Positions 1 through 6,391 of a DNA stretch of 14,457 nt are shown piece after piece. Below the pieces are notes generated by a model that did no database searches, was not told where the DNA came from, and saw only the letters and a program-made list of their open reading frames with translations. Both the position numbers and the translations under genes were made by a program. This DNA comes from Oscillospiraceae bacterium (GTDB lineage: Bacteria; Bacillota; Clostridia; Oscillospirales; Oscillospiraceae). The stretch spans positions 1-14,457 of the forward strand of contig JAHHRT010000034.1 in assembly GCA_020025615.1 (NCBI GenBank). Direction: 5' to 3'. Position 1 is the first letter of the stretch, and every line of letters begins with the position of its first letter.

Positions 1-34
1 ATAAAAGGGAGAGACGAACGTCTCTCCCTTTTAT
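1..34 (-). terminator. Rho-independent terminator after rsmI (bidirectional palindrome)
   Basis: Positions 1-16 and 19-34 are perfect reverse complements separated by AA, giving a 16-bp stem that starts with ATAAAAGGGAGAGACG. Read on the minus strand it lies 18 nt beyond the rsmI stop codon and ends in TTTTAT, as expected for an intrinsic terminator. Because the A-tract and T-tract are both part of the palindrome, it could also stop transcription arriving on the plus strand from outside the window. Confidence 0.88.
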
Positions 35-52
35 ATTTATATTGTCTCTATC

Positions 53-895
53 TTACTGATCTTCTTCTGCCTTGAGGGCGGCCTCATAGACCGTGTTTTT
101 GGGAAGTCCCAATTCCTGGGCAGTCTGCTTCACGGCATCCTTCCGGCTCAGACCCTGGGCCATCAGCTGGGCGACCCGGGTGGCGGCATCCTCCGGGGAG
201 GCGCTTTCCTGAACTTCCTCCGGGGCACCTGCCACAATGAGCACAAACTCACCCTTGGGAGGCGTCTCGGCATAGAGGGCCAGGGCACCGTCTAAGGTGG
301 TGCGGATCACCTCTTCGTGGAGCTTGGTAAGCTCCCGGCACAGGCTGATTCCACGGTCCGGGCCGAAGACATCCCGAAGATCCTCCAAGGTGTTCGCCAG
401 CTTGTGAGGGGCTTCATAGAAGATCATGGTCCGCTGCTCGCCCTTGAGGGATTCCAGGTGCTCTCGGCGGCTCTTCTTTGCAGTAGACAGGAAGCCTTCA
501 AAGCAGAACCGTCCGGTGGACTGACCGGAGATGCTGAGTGCGGTGATGGCGGCACAGGGGCCGGGAATGGCGCAGACCGGGATTCCGGCAGCGGCACACT
601 GCTTCACAAGATCCTCGCCGGGGTCGGAGATTGCAGGGCTGCCGGCGTCGGACACCAGGGCACAGGTCTCTCCGTCCAGAATCCGCTGGACGATCTTATC
701 GCCTTTGAAAGCCTTGTTGTGCTCGTAGTAGCTCACCAGGCTTTTTTTAATGCCAAGGTGATTGAGAAGCTTTAAGCTCACCCGGGTATCCTCGGCGGCG
801 ATGAAATCCGCCTGCTCCAAAGTCTCCCGCGCGCGTTGAGAAACATCCCCGAGATTGCCGATAGGGGTGGGGACAAGGTATAACATACCAGCCAT
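53..895 (-). CDS. rsmI: 16S rRNA (cytidine1402-2'-O)-methyltransferase RsmI
   Basis: RsmI transfers a methyl group from S-adenosylmethionine to the 2'-O of C1402 in the decoding centre of 16S rRNA. The 280-residue protein matches the tetrapyrrole-methylase-fold family: PTPIGNL at residues 9-15, EDTR at 35-38, SDAGSPAISDPG at 82-93 and IPGPCA at 110-115. The C-terminal 35 or so residues resemble the small helix-turn-helix tail of the family (SRKDAVKQTAQELGLPKNTVY). The length is normal. The ATG at 895 is chosen because AGGAGG lies 6 nt upstream, overlapping the stop codon of the upstream methyltransferase gene; the next ATG at 886 is spaced less well. The yabB-rsmI pairing is also seen in Bacillus. 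It modifies the same nucleotide as RsmH, encoded at 4919 on the other strand. Confidence 0.97.
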   Translation of the reverse strand: MAGMLYLVPTPIGNLGDVSQRARETLEQADFIAAEDTRVSLKLLNHLGIKKSLVSYYEHNKAFKGDKIVQRILDGETCALVSDAGSPAISDPGEDLVKQCAAAGIPVCAIPGPCAAITALSISGQSTGRFCFEGFLSTAKKSRREHLESLKGEQRTMIFYEAPHKLANTLEDLRDVFGPDRGISLCRELTKLHEEVIRTTLDGALALYAETPPKGEFVLIVAGAPEEVQESASPEDAATRVAQLMAQGLSRKDAVKQTAQELGLPKNTVYEAALKAEEDQ

Positions 896-905
896 ATGGG
901 GCCTC

Positions 906-1595
906 CTAAATATGATAGATTCTGCGATAGTCCTCTGTCGGCTGACCCAGAGAATCGAAAAGGGCGGTTTCCTCTAATATGAGGCCGGGCTTTCCTCCTT
1001 TTCTCAGCTGCAAAAGGACAAGGGTAATGGGGCCGTCCTGGCGATGGCGCAGGAGCCCCAGGCGTTTACAGGATAAACCCGCCTGACTTCCCAGGGCAAT
1101 GAGTTCCCCAAGACGTTCCGGGCGGTGGACGAGATAGAAGTCGCCGCCGAATTTTAAGGCCCAGGAGGCGGCGGCAAAAAGAGCCTCAAGGGAACATTGA
1201 TCTTCCCGCCGGGCGGTGGGAAGGGTTTTACTGGCAGGTCCCCCGGAAAAATAGGGGGGATTGGAGATACAGGTGGTAAAGCTTCCAGGGGAAACCTGGG
1301 AGGGAACTGTCCGCAGATCCCCGCATACACTTTCCATGCGGCCCTCCAGCTGATTGCGGGATATGTTATCCAATGCGGCCTGGTGAGCGGTTTCGTCGAT
1401 TTCCATTCCGGTGACGGTGCAGTTGGGATCACTTGCACACAGCAGCAGCCCCAGCGTGCCGCAGCCAGCCCCCAGATCCAGAACCCGGGCGCGCTTCGGC
1501 AGATGGGCAAAGTCCGCAAGGACCATAGAATCGGTGCTGAGGGGGAAGCAGCCTTCGGGAAGGCTGAGGGTAAATCCGTTTGGCAGAACTTCCAT
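906..1595 (-). CDS. trmN6: TrmN6/YabB-like tRNA1(Val) (adenine37-N6)-methyltransferase
   Basis: A 229-residue class I SAM-dependent methyltransferase of the YabB/YfiC family. Motif I VLDLGAGCG is at residues 38-46, an acidic motif II (MEIDE) is at 64-68, and the N6-adenine catalytic motif NPPY is at 112-115. Characterised family members methylate N6 of A37 in tRNA1(Val); the target here is inferred. It starts at the ATG at 1595 with GGAGGC 3 nt upstream, somewhat close. Its stop codon overlaps the ribosome binding site of rsmI (TAGGAGG), so the two genes are translationally linked. No promoter is visible in the short gap upstream, which is occupied by a terminator, so expression may depend on read-through from the ferredoxin gene or on a promoter inside that gene. 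Family assignment is firm; substrate less so. Confidence 0.9.
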   Translation of the reverse strand: MEVLPNGFTLSLPEGCFPLSTDSMVLADFAHLPKRARVLDLGAGCGTLGLLLCASDPNCTVTGMEIDETAHQAALDNISRNQLEGRMESVCGDLRTVPSQVSPGSFTTCISNPPYFSGGPASKTLPTARREDQCSLEALFAAASWALKFGGDFYLVHRPERLGELIALGSQAGLSCKRLGLLRHRQDGPITLVLLQLRKGGKPGLILEETALFDSLGQPTEDYRRIYHI

Positions 1596-1608
1596 AATGC
1601 CTCCTAAT

Positions 1609-1648
1609 AAAGAAAATCAGCCTGCGCAGACATGAAAACTGCGCAGGC
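1609..1648 (-). terminator. Intrinsic terminator after the ferredoxin gene
   Basis: GCCTGCGCA at 1620-1628 is the exact reverse complement of TGCGCAGGC at 1640-1648, with an 11-nt loop. On the minus strand the stem is followed by a T-rich run (GATTTTCTTTA, about 1609-1619). It lies 22 nt past the ferredoxin stop and directly upstream of the trmN6 ribosome binding site at 1599-1604, so it may act as a partial terminator that sets how much of trmN6-rsmI is co-transcribed. Confidence 0.8.
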
Positions 1649-1669
1649 CGATTGCGATTCATAAAAGAA

Positions 1670-1840
1670 TCATTCCTCGACGATTGCTTCGACGGGGCAC
1701 TGCTCAGCACAGGAACCGCAGCTGACACAGACATCGGCGTCGATGACGTACATCTCGTCGCCCTCAGAAATTGCCTCAACGGGGCACTGCTCAGCGCAGG
1801 AACCGCACTTAACGCAAGCATCAGTAATCTTGTAGGCCAT
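1670..1840 (-). CDS. Clostridial-type 2[4Fe-4S] ferredoxin
   Basis: A 56-residue electron carrier with two classical cluster motifs: C9-x2-C12-x2-C15-x3-C19-P and C38-x2-C41-x2-C44-x3-C48-P. Such ferredoxins shuttle low-potential electrons in the cytoplasm for enzymes such as pyruvate:ferredoxin oxidoreductase and hydrogenases in anaerobes; the partner here is unknown. The start MAYKITDAC at 1840 is chosen because GGAGG lies 7 nt upstream and the length fits the family. An in-frame ATG at 1897 would place 19 unrelated residues in front and would sit essentially at the predicted transcription start, so it is rejected. The two halves are nearly identical both in protein (CGSCAEQCPVEAI twice) and in DNA. 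It is followed by a terminator and is divergent from clpC. Confidence 0.97.
   Translation of the reverse strand: MAYKITDACVKCGSCAEQCPVEAISEGDEMYVIDADVCVSCGSCAEQCPVEAIVEE
1683..1807 (-). repeat. Internal direct repeat of the ferredoxin gene (two 38-bp copies)
   Basis: Positions 1683-1720 and 1770-1807 are 38-bp direct repeats offset by 87 bp (29 codons), differing at three positions (1688/1775, 1691/1778, 1708/1795). Within them, 1692-1720 and 1779-1807 differ at only one base. Each copy encodes the last part of a cluster-binding motif. This is the DNA trace of the known half-molecule duplication of clostridial ferredoxins, here unusually well kept at nucleotide level. Confidence 0.85.
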
Positions 1841-1898
1841 GGTAATACCTCCATATCTCGTAAGTAGTGCACAACCCTTCCAGGTTCGTGCCACCATT

Positions 1899-1926
1899 AT
1901 TCTAGCATGGATTTTTGAAAATGCAA
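1899..1926 (-). promoter_or_regulatory. Predicted sigma-A promoter of the ferredoxin gene (extended -10)
   Basis: On the minus strand TTGCAT (1921-1926) is followed after 16 nt by TAGAAT (1899-1904), which is preceded by TGC to give a perfect extended -10 (TGnTAGAAT). Transcription would start near 1892, leaving a leader of about 50 nt before the ATG at 1840. The -35 is a modest match; the extended -10 compensates. Confidence 0.62.
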
Positions 1927-1946
1927 TTCCTTTTTTTGCGGATGCG

Positions 1947-1952
1947 TATAAT
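1947..1952 (+). promoter_or_regulatory. Predicted -10 element of the clpC promoter
   Basis: A consensus TATAAT lies 45 nt upstream of the clpC start, in an AT-rich stretch. No good -35 exists at 16-18 nt; TTGAAA at 1915-1920 is too far (26 nt), and TG sits one base off the extended -10 position. A short inverted repeat TTTGC-N7-GCAAA (1955-1971) follows at the expected start site and could be an operator. I see neither a CtsR heptad repeat nor a CIRCE element here, so the heat-shock control usual for clpC is not evident. Confidence 0.5.
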
Positions 1953-1997
1953 AATTTGCTGAATTGGCAAAAATTTCCCCCAAAAGGGAGGGATTCT

Positions 1998-4325
1998 ATG
2001 CGTTACCATATGCAAACTGCGGAAATCATTCGACGCAGCGGGGAAAAGGCCAAGGGACTTGGGCACAGCTACGTGGGTTCTGTACATCTGCTGCTCACCA
2101 TGATGGAGGACCCTGGGGGCCTTTCCGCCATGCTGGGCGGGATGGGAGTAGAAAGAGATTTTACAAGAGATATGACGGTGGTTTTGCTGGGGGCAGGAAC
2201 CCCGGATCTCCCCCTTCCCCAGGGGATGACCCAGGAGCTGCGGCAGATTCTCCGGGGGGCAGCCCGGGAGGCGCGGCTGCAAAAATCCCGGGAGATTCGC
2301 CCCATTCATCTTCTGCTGGCCTTGGCCCGGCAGGAAAACTGCACCGCCGGGCAGGTGCTGCGGCTGGGCGGCGTGGAAGGAAATCTGCTCTTTACCCGGA
2401 CAGTGGATTTTATGCGGTGGGAGACCCAGTCTCCCGTGAAACGAAAAAAGGAGGCGGTTGCAACGAAACTGTTGGAGCAATTTAGTGAAGATATGATTCA
2501 GAAGGCGGCGATGATGGAACCGGTGATTGGTCGAGACCAGGAGATTGATACAGTCATCGGGATTTTGTGCCGCAAACATAAGAATAACCCGGCGCTCATC
2601 GGAGAACCGGGCGTAGGAAAGACTGCCATTGCCGAGGGCCTGGCCCAGCGGATGGCGGTGGGCAATGTTCCGCCTCAGCTCCGGGATAAACGGCTCTACA
2701 GCCTCAATATGGCGAATCTGGTGGCGGGCACAAAATACCGGGGCGAATTTGAGGAGCGGCTGCGGGATGTGCTGGGGGAAATCCGCCGGTCAGGAGATGT
2801 GATTCTGTTTGTGGACGAAATGCACACCATTGTGGGAGCCGGTGCGGCGGAGGGTGCCATCGATGCCGCCAATATCCTGAAGCCTGCTCTGGGGCGGGGA
2901 GAGCTGCAAATGCTGGGAGCCACCACATTAGATGAATACCGTCGGTGCGTGGAAAAGGATGCGGCACTGGAACGGCGGTTCCGTCCGGTGATGGTGGAGG
3001 AGCCGAAAGAGGAAACGGTGCTGGCAATTCTCAAAACCCTTCGTCCGGGGCTTGAAAAGCACCACCATCTGCGCATTACGGAGGAAGCGCTGGGGGAGGC
3101 GGTGCGGCTTTCCGTCCGGTATCTGCCGGATCTGTACCTTCCTGACAAGGCCATTGATGTTCTGGATGAGGGGGCAGCCCGGGCCAAGATGGAGGAGATG
3201 CGGCAGACCCGCGGCGGCGCGGCCCGGAAGGAGCTGGAGACGAAGCTCCATGAGGCTGTGCGCCAACGGGATTTTGAAGAGGCGGCAAGGCTTCGGGACC
3301 AGGTAGCCGAGCTGGCAGAAAAGAATACGGAGGGTCGGCGGGCCCGGTCGGTGACAGCGGGGGATATTGCCTGGGTGATCTCCCAGCGGACGGGAATCCC
3401 CGTGGGCAGACTGACCGCCGGAGAGCGGGAAAAGCTTCTGGGCCTGGAGGACCTGTTGAGCCGGAAGGTAGTGGGCCAGCCCCAGGCGGTCCGGGAGGTG
3501 GCGGAGGCTGTGCGCCGTGGGTGCAGCGGTATCCGGGATGGAGAGCGCCCGGTGGCCTGTATGCTCTTTACCGGCCCCACCGGCGTGGGAAAAACAGAGC
3601 TTTGCCGGGTGCTGGCAGAGGAAATCTATGGCAGCCGTGACGCTATGATCCGTCTGGACATGACGGAATATATGGAGAAGCAGTCGGTGTCCCGGCTGAT
3701 TGGTGCGCCTCCCGGATATGTGGGCTATGAAGAGGGCGGCAAGCTGACCGAGGCGGTGCGCCGCCGCCCCTACTGCCTGCTGCTCCTGGATGAATTAGAA
3801 AAAGCCCACCCGGATGTGCTGGGAATCCTGCTGCAAATTATGGAGGAGGGCGTTCTGACCGACTCCACCGGGCGGCGGGTGAGCTTCAAGAATGCCATTG
3901 TGATTATGACCTCTAACGTGGGCGGCGAGATTCAAGGGGAAGGCCTGGGCTTCTGCGCCGGCGGGCGGCGGGAGCAGGTTGGCGCGGCTCTGCGGGAAGC
4001 CTTTACCCCGGAATTTCTGGGACGCCTGGACAGCACGGTGACCTTTTCTCCGCTGGGAGAAGCGGAGATGGAGGCCATTGCCTGGAAGTATCTGGGGCAG
4101 CTCCGGGATCGGGCGGCAGCTGCCGGAACCCAGCTCACCTTCCCCAAGGAGATGGGAAAAATGCTCCGGTCTCTGTGCCGGGGGAAGGACGGCGCGCGCC
4201 AGCTGCGGCGGCTGGTTCAGAACCGGGTGGAGGGGCCGCTTGCGGGATACCTGCTGGGGTGCAGCCGCCGTCCTGCACGGCTGCAGGCCAGAATCGATGG
4301 GGAAGAAGTTTCTTTTTGTCCTTGA
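1998..4325 (+). CDS. clpC: ClpC-type AAA+ unfoldase of the Clp protease
   Basis: A 775-residue Hsp100 ATPase that unfolds proteins and feeds them to ClpP. Order of domains: double Clp_N repeat (about 5-140); AAA1 with Walker A GEPGVGKT 202-209, Walker B VILFVDE 268-274, pore loop KYRG 246-249 and Arg finger region ERRF 325-328; a UVR-like coiled middle segment (about 408-442) typical of ClpC/ClpE; AAA2 with Walker A GPTGVGKT 526-533, Walker B LLLLDE 594-599, pore motif GYVGY 573-577 and sensor 2 GAR 732-734. L650-G651-F652 matches the ClpP-docking loop, so a ClpP partner is expected. The ATG at 1998 is chosen for GGAGGG 5 nt upstream and for the Clp_N alignment; the frame is open further upstream to 1839 but that runs through the promoter region. 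It is slightly shorter than Bacillus ClpC. The usual ctsR-mcsA-mcsB neighbours are absent. Confidence 0.95.
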   Translation: MRYHMQTAEIIRRSGEKAKGLGHSYVGSVHLLLTMMEDPGGLSAMLGGMGVERDFTRDMTVVLLGAGTPDLPLPQGMTQELRQILRGAAREARLQKSREIRPIHLLLALARQENCTAGQVLRLGGVEGNLLFTRTVDFMRWETQSPVKRKKEAVATKLLEQFSEDMIQKAAMMEPVIGRDQEIDTVIGILCRKHKNNPALIGEPGVGKTAIAEGLAQRMAVGNVPPQLRDKRLYSLNMANLVAGTKYRGEFEERLRDVLGEIRRSGDVILFVDEMHTIVGAGAAEGAIDAANILKPALGRGELQMLGATTLDEYRRCVEKDAALERRFRPVMVEEPKEETVLAILKTLRPGLEKHHHLRITEEALGEAVRLSVRYLPDLYLPDKAIDVLDEGAARAKMEEMRQTRGGAARKELETKLHEAVRQRDFEEAARLRDQVAELAEKNTEGRRARSVTAGDIAWVISQRTGIPVGRLTAGEREKLLGLEDLLSRKVVGQPQAVREVAEAVRRGCSGIRDGERPVACMLFTGPTGVGKTELCRVLAEEIYGSRDAMIRLDMTEYMEKQSVSRLIGAPPGYVGYEEGGKLTEAVRRRPYCLLLLDELEKAHPDVLGILLQIMEEGVLTDSTGRRVSFKNAIVIMTSNVGGEIQGEGLGFCAGGRREQVGAALREAFTPEFLGRLDSTVTFSPLGEAEMEAIAWKYLGQLRDRAAAAGTQLTFPKEMGKMLRSLCRGKDGARQLRRLVQNRVEGPLAGYLLGCSRRPARLQARIDGEEVSFCP

Positions 4326-4331
4326 AATTAT

Positions 4332-4345
4332 AGAACAAGTGTTCG
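4332..4345 (+). promoter_or_regulatory. LexA (SOS) box-like palindrome upstream of the dcw operon
   Basis: GAACAAGTGTTC at 4333-4344 matches the Gram-positive LexA core GAAC-N4-GTTC in all eight fixed positions, and the inner bases also fit the Bacillus form (R-N-R-Y). The outermost base is A rather than C on the left and G on the right. It begins 7 nt after the clpC stop and lies between a possible -35 TTGAAA (4322-4327) and a weak -10 GAATAT (4345-4350) spaced 17 nt apart. Regulation by LexA is inferred. Confidence 0.45.
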
Positions 4346-4351
4346 AATATA

Positions 4352-4392
4352 GCCAAAAATTGGCGATTTACCCGGCAAATTTGGGATTTCCC
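4352..4392. repeat. Cluster of short palindromes in the clpC-mraZ gap
   Basis: GCCAA-AAA-TTGGC (4352-4364), CAAATTTG (about 4376-4383) and GGGA-TT-TCCC (4383-4392) follow the LexA-like box. None has a T-tract after it, so they do not look like a terminator for clpC, and clpC transcripts may read into mraZ. They may be operator half-sites or merely AT-rich symmetry. Confidence 0.3.
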
Positions 4393-4403
4393 TCAGAAAA
4401 ACA

Positions 4404-4432
4404 TTGATTTTTTCGGCCTGTGGCGTTATACT
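4404..4432 (+). promoter_or_regulatory. Predicted sigma-A promoter of the dcw operon (PmraZ)
   Basis: TTGATT (4404-4409) and TATACT (4427-4432) are separated by 17 nt, a strong overall match to the vegetative consensus. Transcription would start near 4439, giving a leader of about 55 nt before mraZ. This is the only good promoter seen immediately ahead of the nine-gene cluster. Confidence 0.75.
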
Positions 4433-4455
4433 GTCTACAAATGGAGCAAAAGGGC

Positions 4456-4475
4456 AGTGAAGTGGAGTGCCTGGG
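4456..4475 (+). promoter_or_regulatory. Candidate MraZ operator: AGTG repeats with a 5-bp period
   Basis: AGTGA AGTGG AGTGC CTGGG runs from 4456 to 4475 in the mraZ leader, between the predicted transcription start and the ribosome binding site. MraZ proteins are known to bind GTG/TGGG-containing direct repeats upstream of their own gene, so position and composition fit. The assignment as operator is inference. Confidence 0.4.
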
Positions 4476-4493
4476 AAGGGAGGAGCAAACAGC

Positions 4494-4922
4494 ATGATCG
4501 GAAAATACAGCGCTAAGCTGGACGAGAAGAACCGACTGTTTGTCCCTTCCAAGCTTCGTATGGAGCTTGGGGAAACCTTCTATGTGACCTTAGGTGTCAA
4601 CTGCGGTCACAAGTGCCTGACGGTGTACACCGAGCAGGAATGGCAGACCCTCAGCGAGAACTTTAATGCCCTCAGCATCTCACAACGGGCTGGAGCTACC
4701 AGCCTTATTTTCATGAATGCGGCCCAGTGCACCCCGGATAAGCAGTTCCGCTTTCCTCTGACCCCCTTCCTGCTGAGCTATGCAGGCATTGACCGTGAAG
4801 TCATGATTGTGGGGCGGGCAGGCCAGGCGGAAATTTGGGATGCAGAGGAATTTGCCCGCTTTGAAGAAGAAAATCTAACGCCGGAAAAACTGCTGGCATC
4901 TCTGGAGGCCATTGGACTATGA
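4494..4922 (+). CDS. mraZ: MraZ transcriptional regulator of the dcw cluster
   Basis: A 142-residue DNA-binding protein with two AbrB-like (swapped-hairpin) halves; homologues form ring oligomers and control transcription of their own dcw operon. The first half carries LDEKNRLFVPSKLR (residues about 9-22), a variant of the family DxKGR motif with Asn in place of Gly. The second half carries DKQFRFPLTPFLLSYAGIDREVMIVG and ends in the conserved EIWD. The ATG at 4494 has AGGAG 8 nt upstream. An in-frame GTG at 4467 lies inside the AGTG repeat and upstream of that ribosome binding site, so it is not used. The stop overlaps the rsmH start (ATGA), and it is the first gene of the operon. Confidence 0.95.
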   Translation: MIGKYSAKLDEKNRLFVPSKLRMELGETFYVTLGVNCGHKCLTVYTEQEWQTLSENFNALSISQRAGATSLIFMNAAQCTPDKQFRFPLTPFLLSYAGIDREVMIVGRAGQAEIWDAEEFARFEEENLTPEKLLASLEAIGL

Positions 4923-5854
4923 GCGAATTTCATCATGTTTCTGTGCTTCTGGAAGAATGTATCCAGGGGCTGAATATTAAGCCTGACGGCATTTATGTAG
5001 ACGGCACCCTGGGCGGTGCAGGCCATTCCAGCCGCATTGCGGCGATGCTGACCACCGGTCGGCACATCGGTATTGACCGGGACCCTGTGGCCCTGAAAGC
5101 GGCCCGGGAGCGTCTGGCCCCCTATGCGGACCGGGTGACTCTGGTCCATTCCAATTTTTGCGAGATTGCCCAGGTGCTGAGGGATTTGGATATCCCCGGT
5201 GTAGACGGCATCCTGCTGGATCTGGGTGTTTCCTCTCCCCAGCTGGACGACGGAGAGCGGGGCTTTTCCTATATGGTAGATGCCCCTCTTGATATGCGCA
5301 TGAACAACGAAGACGCCCTCAGCGCCCATGATGTGGTGAACACCTGGAGCCACGAGGAGCTGAAACGAATCCTCTATGAATACGGTGAGGAGCGGTATGC
5401 CCCCCAGATTGCCTCGGCAATCTGCCGCAGACGGGAGACCGCCCCCATCGAAACCACCCTGGAGCTGGTGGATGTGATTCGCTCTGCCATGCCTCCCGCA
5501 GCTCTGCGGGAAAAGCAGCACCCGGCAAAGCGGAGCTTCCAGGCCATCCGCATCGCCGTCAACGACGAGCTGGGAGCGGTGGAAAAGGTCATGAAGGATG
5601 CCATTCCTCTGTTAAATCCCGGCGGACGGCTGGCTGTCATCACCTTCCATTCTCTGGAAGACCGGATTGTTAAGTCGGCAATGGCTGCCGCGGCAAAGGG
5701 CTGCACCTGCCCCCCGGAATTCCCGGTGTGCGTCTGCGGGAAGAAGCCCCAGGTGAAGATTCTCACCAGAAAGCCCATTGTCTCCGGCCCGGAAGAGCTG
5801 GAGCGCAACCCCAGAGCCAGAAGTGCAAAGCTTCGGATCTGCGAGAAACTCTAA
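4919..5854 (+). CDS. rsmH: 16S rRNA (cytosine1402-N4)-methyltransferase RsmH (MraW)
   Basis: RsmH methylates N4 of C1402 of 16S rRNA using S-adenosylmethionine. The 311-residue protein shows the family signatures in order: DGTLGGAGHS 28-37 (SAM loop), GIDRDP 51-56, DLGVSSPQLD 101-110, GFSY 115-118, DMRMN 125-129, HPAKRSFQAIRIAVN 201-215 and FHSLEDRIVK 243-252. A Cys-rich segment CTCPPEFPVCVC (262-273) is typical of Gram-positive RsmH. The ATG overlaps the mraZ stop by 4 bp, with GGAGG 10 nt upstream inside mraZ, indicating translational coupling. Length is normal. Confidence 0.97.
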   Translation: MSEFHHVSVLLEECIQGLNIKPDGIYVDGTLGGAGHSSRIAAMLTTGRHIGIDRDPVALKAARERLAPYADRVTLVHSNFCEIAQVLRDLDIPGVDGILLDLGVSSPQLDDGERGFSYMVDAPLDMRMNNEDALSAHDVVNTWSHEELKRILYEYGEERYAPQIASAICRRRETAPIETTLELVDVIRSAMPPAALREKQHPAKRSFQAIRIAVNDELGAVEKVMKDAIPLLNPGGRLAVITFHSLEDRIVKSAMAAAAKGCTCPPEFPVCVCGKKPQVKILTRKPIVSGPEELERNPRARSAKLRICEKL

Positions 5855-5896
5855 TCGATTTCCCATTCGGAAACCCTGGAAAGGAATGCTGCTGTC

Positions 5897-6361
5897 ATGG
5901 TACAGAAACCGGAAATTCAATATGTGGGCCAGTTTTATGTCTATGGCAGTGAAGCCGTTGCGCCGAAGGCAAAAAAGACGGTAAAGGAGCTTTTGCCTAA
6001 GGAGCACAAGCAGAAGCTTCACAAAGTCTACATAGACCCGGTGGCACTGATTGGCATTGCTGCCGCAGTGACGCTGCTGGCAGCCTTGGTGCTGGGGGGT
6101 ATCCGCCTCAACAGTATGTGGAAGGAGCACGATGCAGTTGCGTCCTATCTTTCCAGCCAGAAGTTAGACAATTCCACTTTGGAGCACAACTATCGGACCA
6201 GTCTCAATTTGGATGACATCCGGGCGAAGGCCGAGGCCATGGGCCTGGTACCCCAGGAAGACGCGAAAACGGTCTATATCCGGGTGACCATGCCGGAGCC
6301 GAAGCCCCAGAGAACACTTTGGGATGATATCCAGTGGTTTTTCCAGGGCCTCTTCGCATAA
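5897..6361 (+). CDS. ftsL: FtsL/DivIC-like divisome bitopic protein
   Basis: A 154-residue protein with a basic cytoplasmic N-terminus (about 47 residues), one membrane segment (about 48-70, PVALIGIAAAVTLLAALVLGG) and an outside segment with the weakly conserved LDDIRAKAEAMGLVP motif (105-119) that marks FtsL/DivIC proteins. FtsL forms a trimer with DivIB/FtsQ and DivIC/FtsB and activates the septal FtsW-PBP synthase. Sequence conservation in this family is poor; the assignment rests on topology, the LDDI..A..MGL motif and its place between rsmH and the class B PBP. It starts 43 nt after rsmH with AAGGA 11 nt upstream, a fairly weak site. Confidence 0.85.
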   Translation: MVQKPEIQYVGQFYVYGSEAVAPKAKKTVKELLPKEHKQKLHKVYIDPVALIGIAAAVTLLAALVLGGIRLNSMWKEHDAVASYLSSQKLDNSTLEHNYRTSLNLDDIRAKAEAMGLVPQEDAKTVYIRVTMPEPKPQRTLWDDIQWFFQGLFA

Positions 6362-6391
6362 ACGGCCCAAAGCCCAATAGAATTATGATAG

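Noticed and set aside
1841..1897. Longer ferredoxin starting at 1897
   Set aside because: It would start at the predicted transcription start and has no ribosome binding site there; MAYK at 1840 fits the family.
1839..1997. Upstream extension of clpC to an ATG at 1839
   Set aside because: The extra 53 codons cross the predicted -10 and the divergent promoter region and do not resemble a Clp N-terminus; GGAGGG lies 5 nt before the ATG at 1998.
4352..4392. Palindromes after clpC as a terminator
   Set aside because: Stems are only 4-5 bp and no T-run follows any of them.
4467..4493. GTG start for mraZ at 4467
   Set aside because: It lies upstream of the GGGAGGAG ribosome binding site and adds nine residues not found in MraZ proteins.
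5859..5885. TTTCC (5859-5863) can pair with GGAAA at 5869-5873 or at 5878-5882 near the ftsL ribosome binding site
   Set aside because: Only 5 bp and AT-rich; too weak to call a switch without conservation data.
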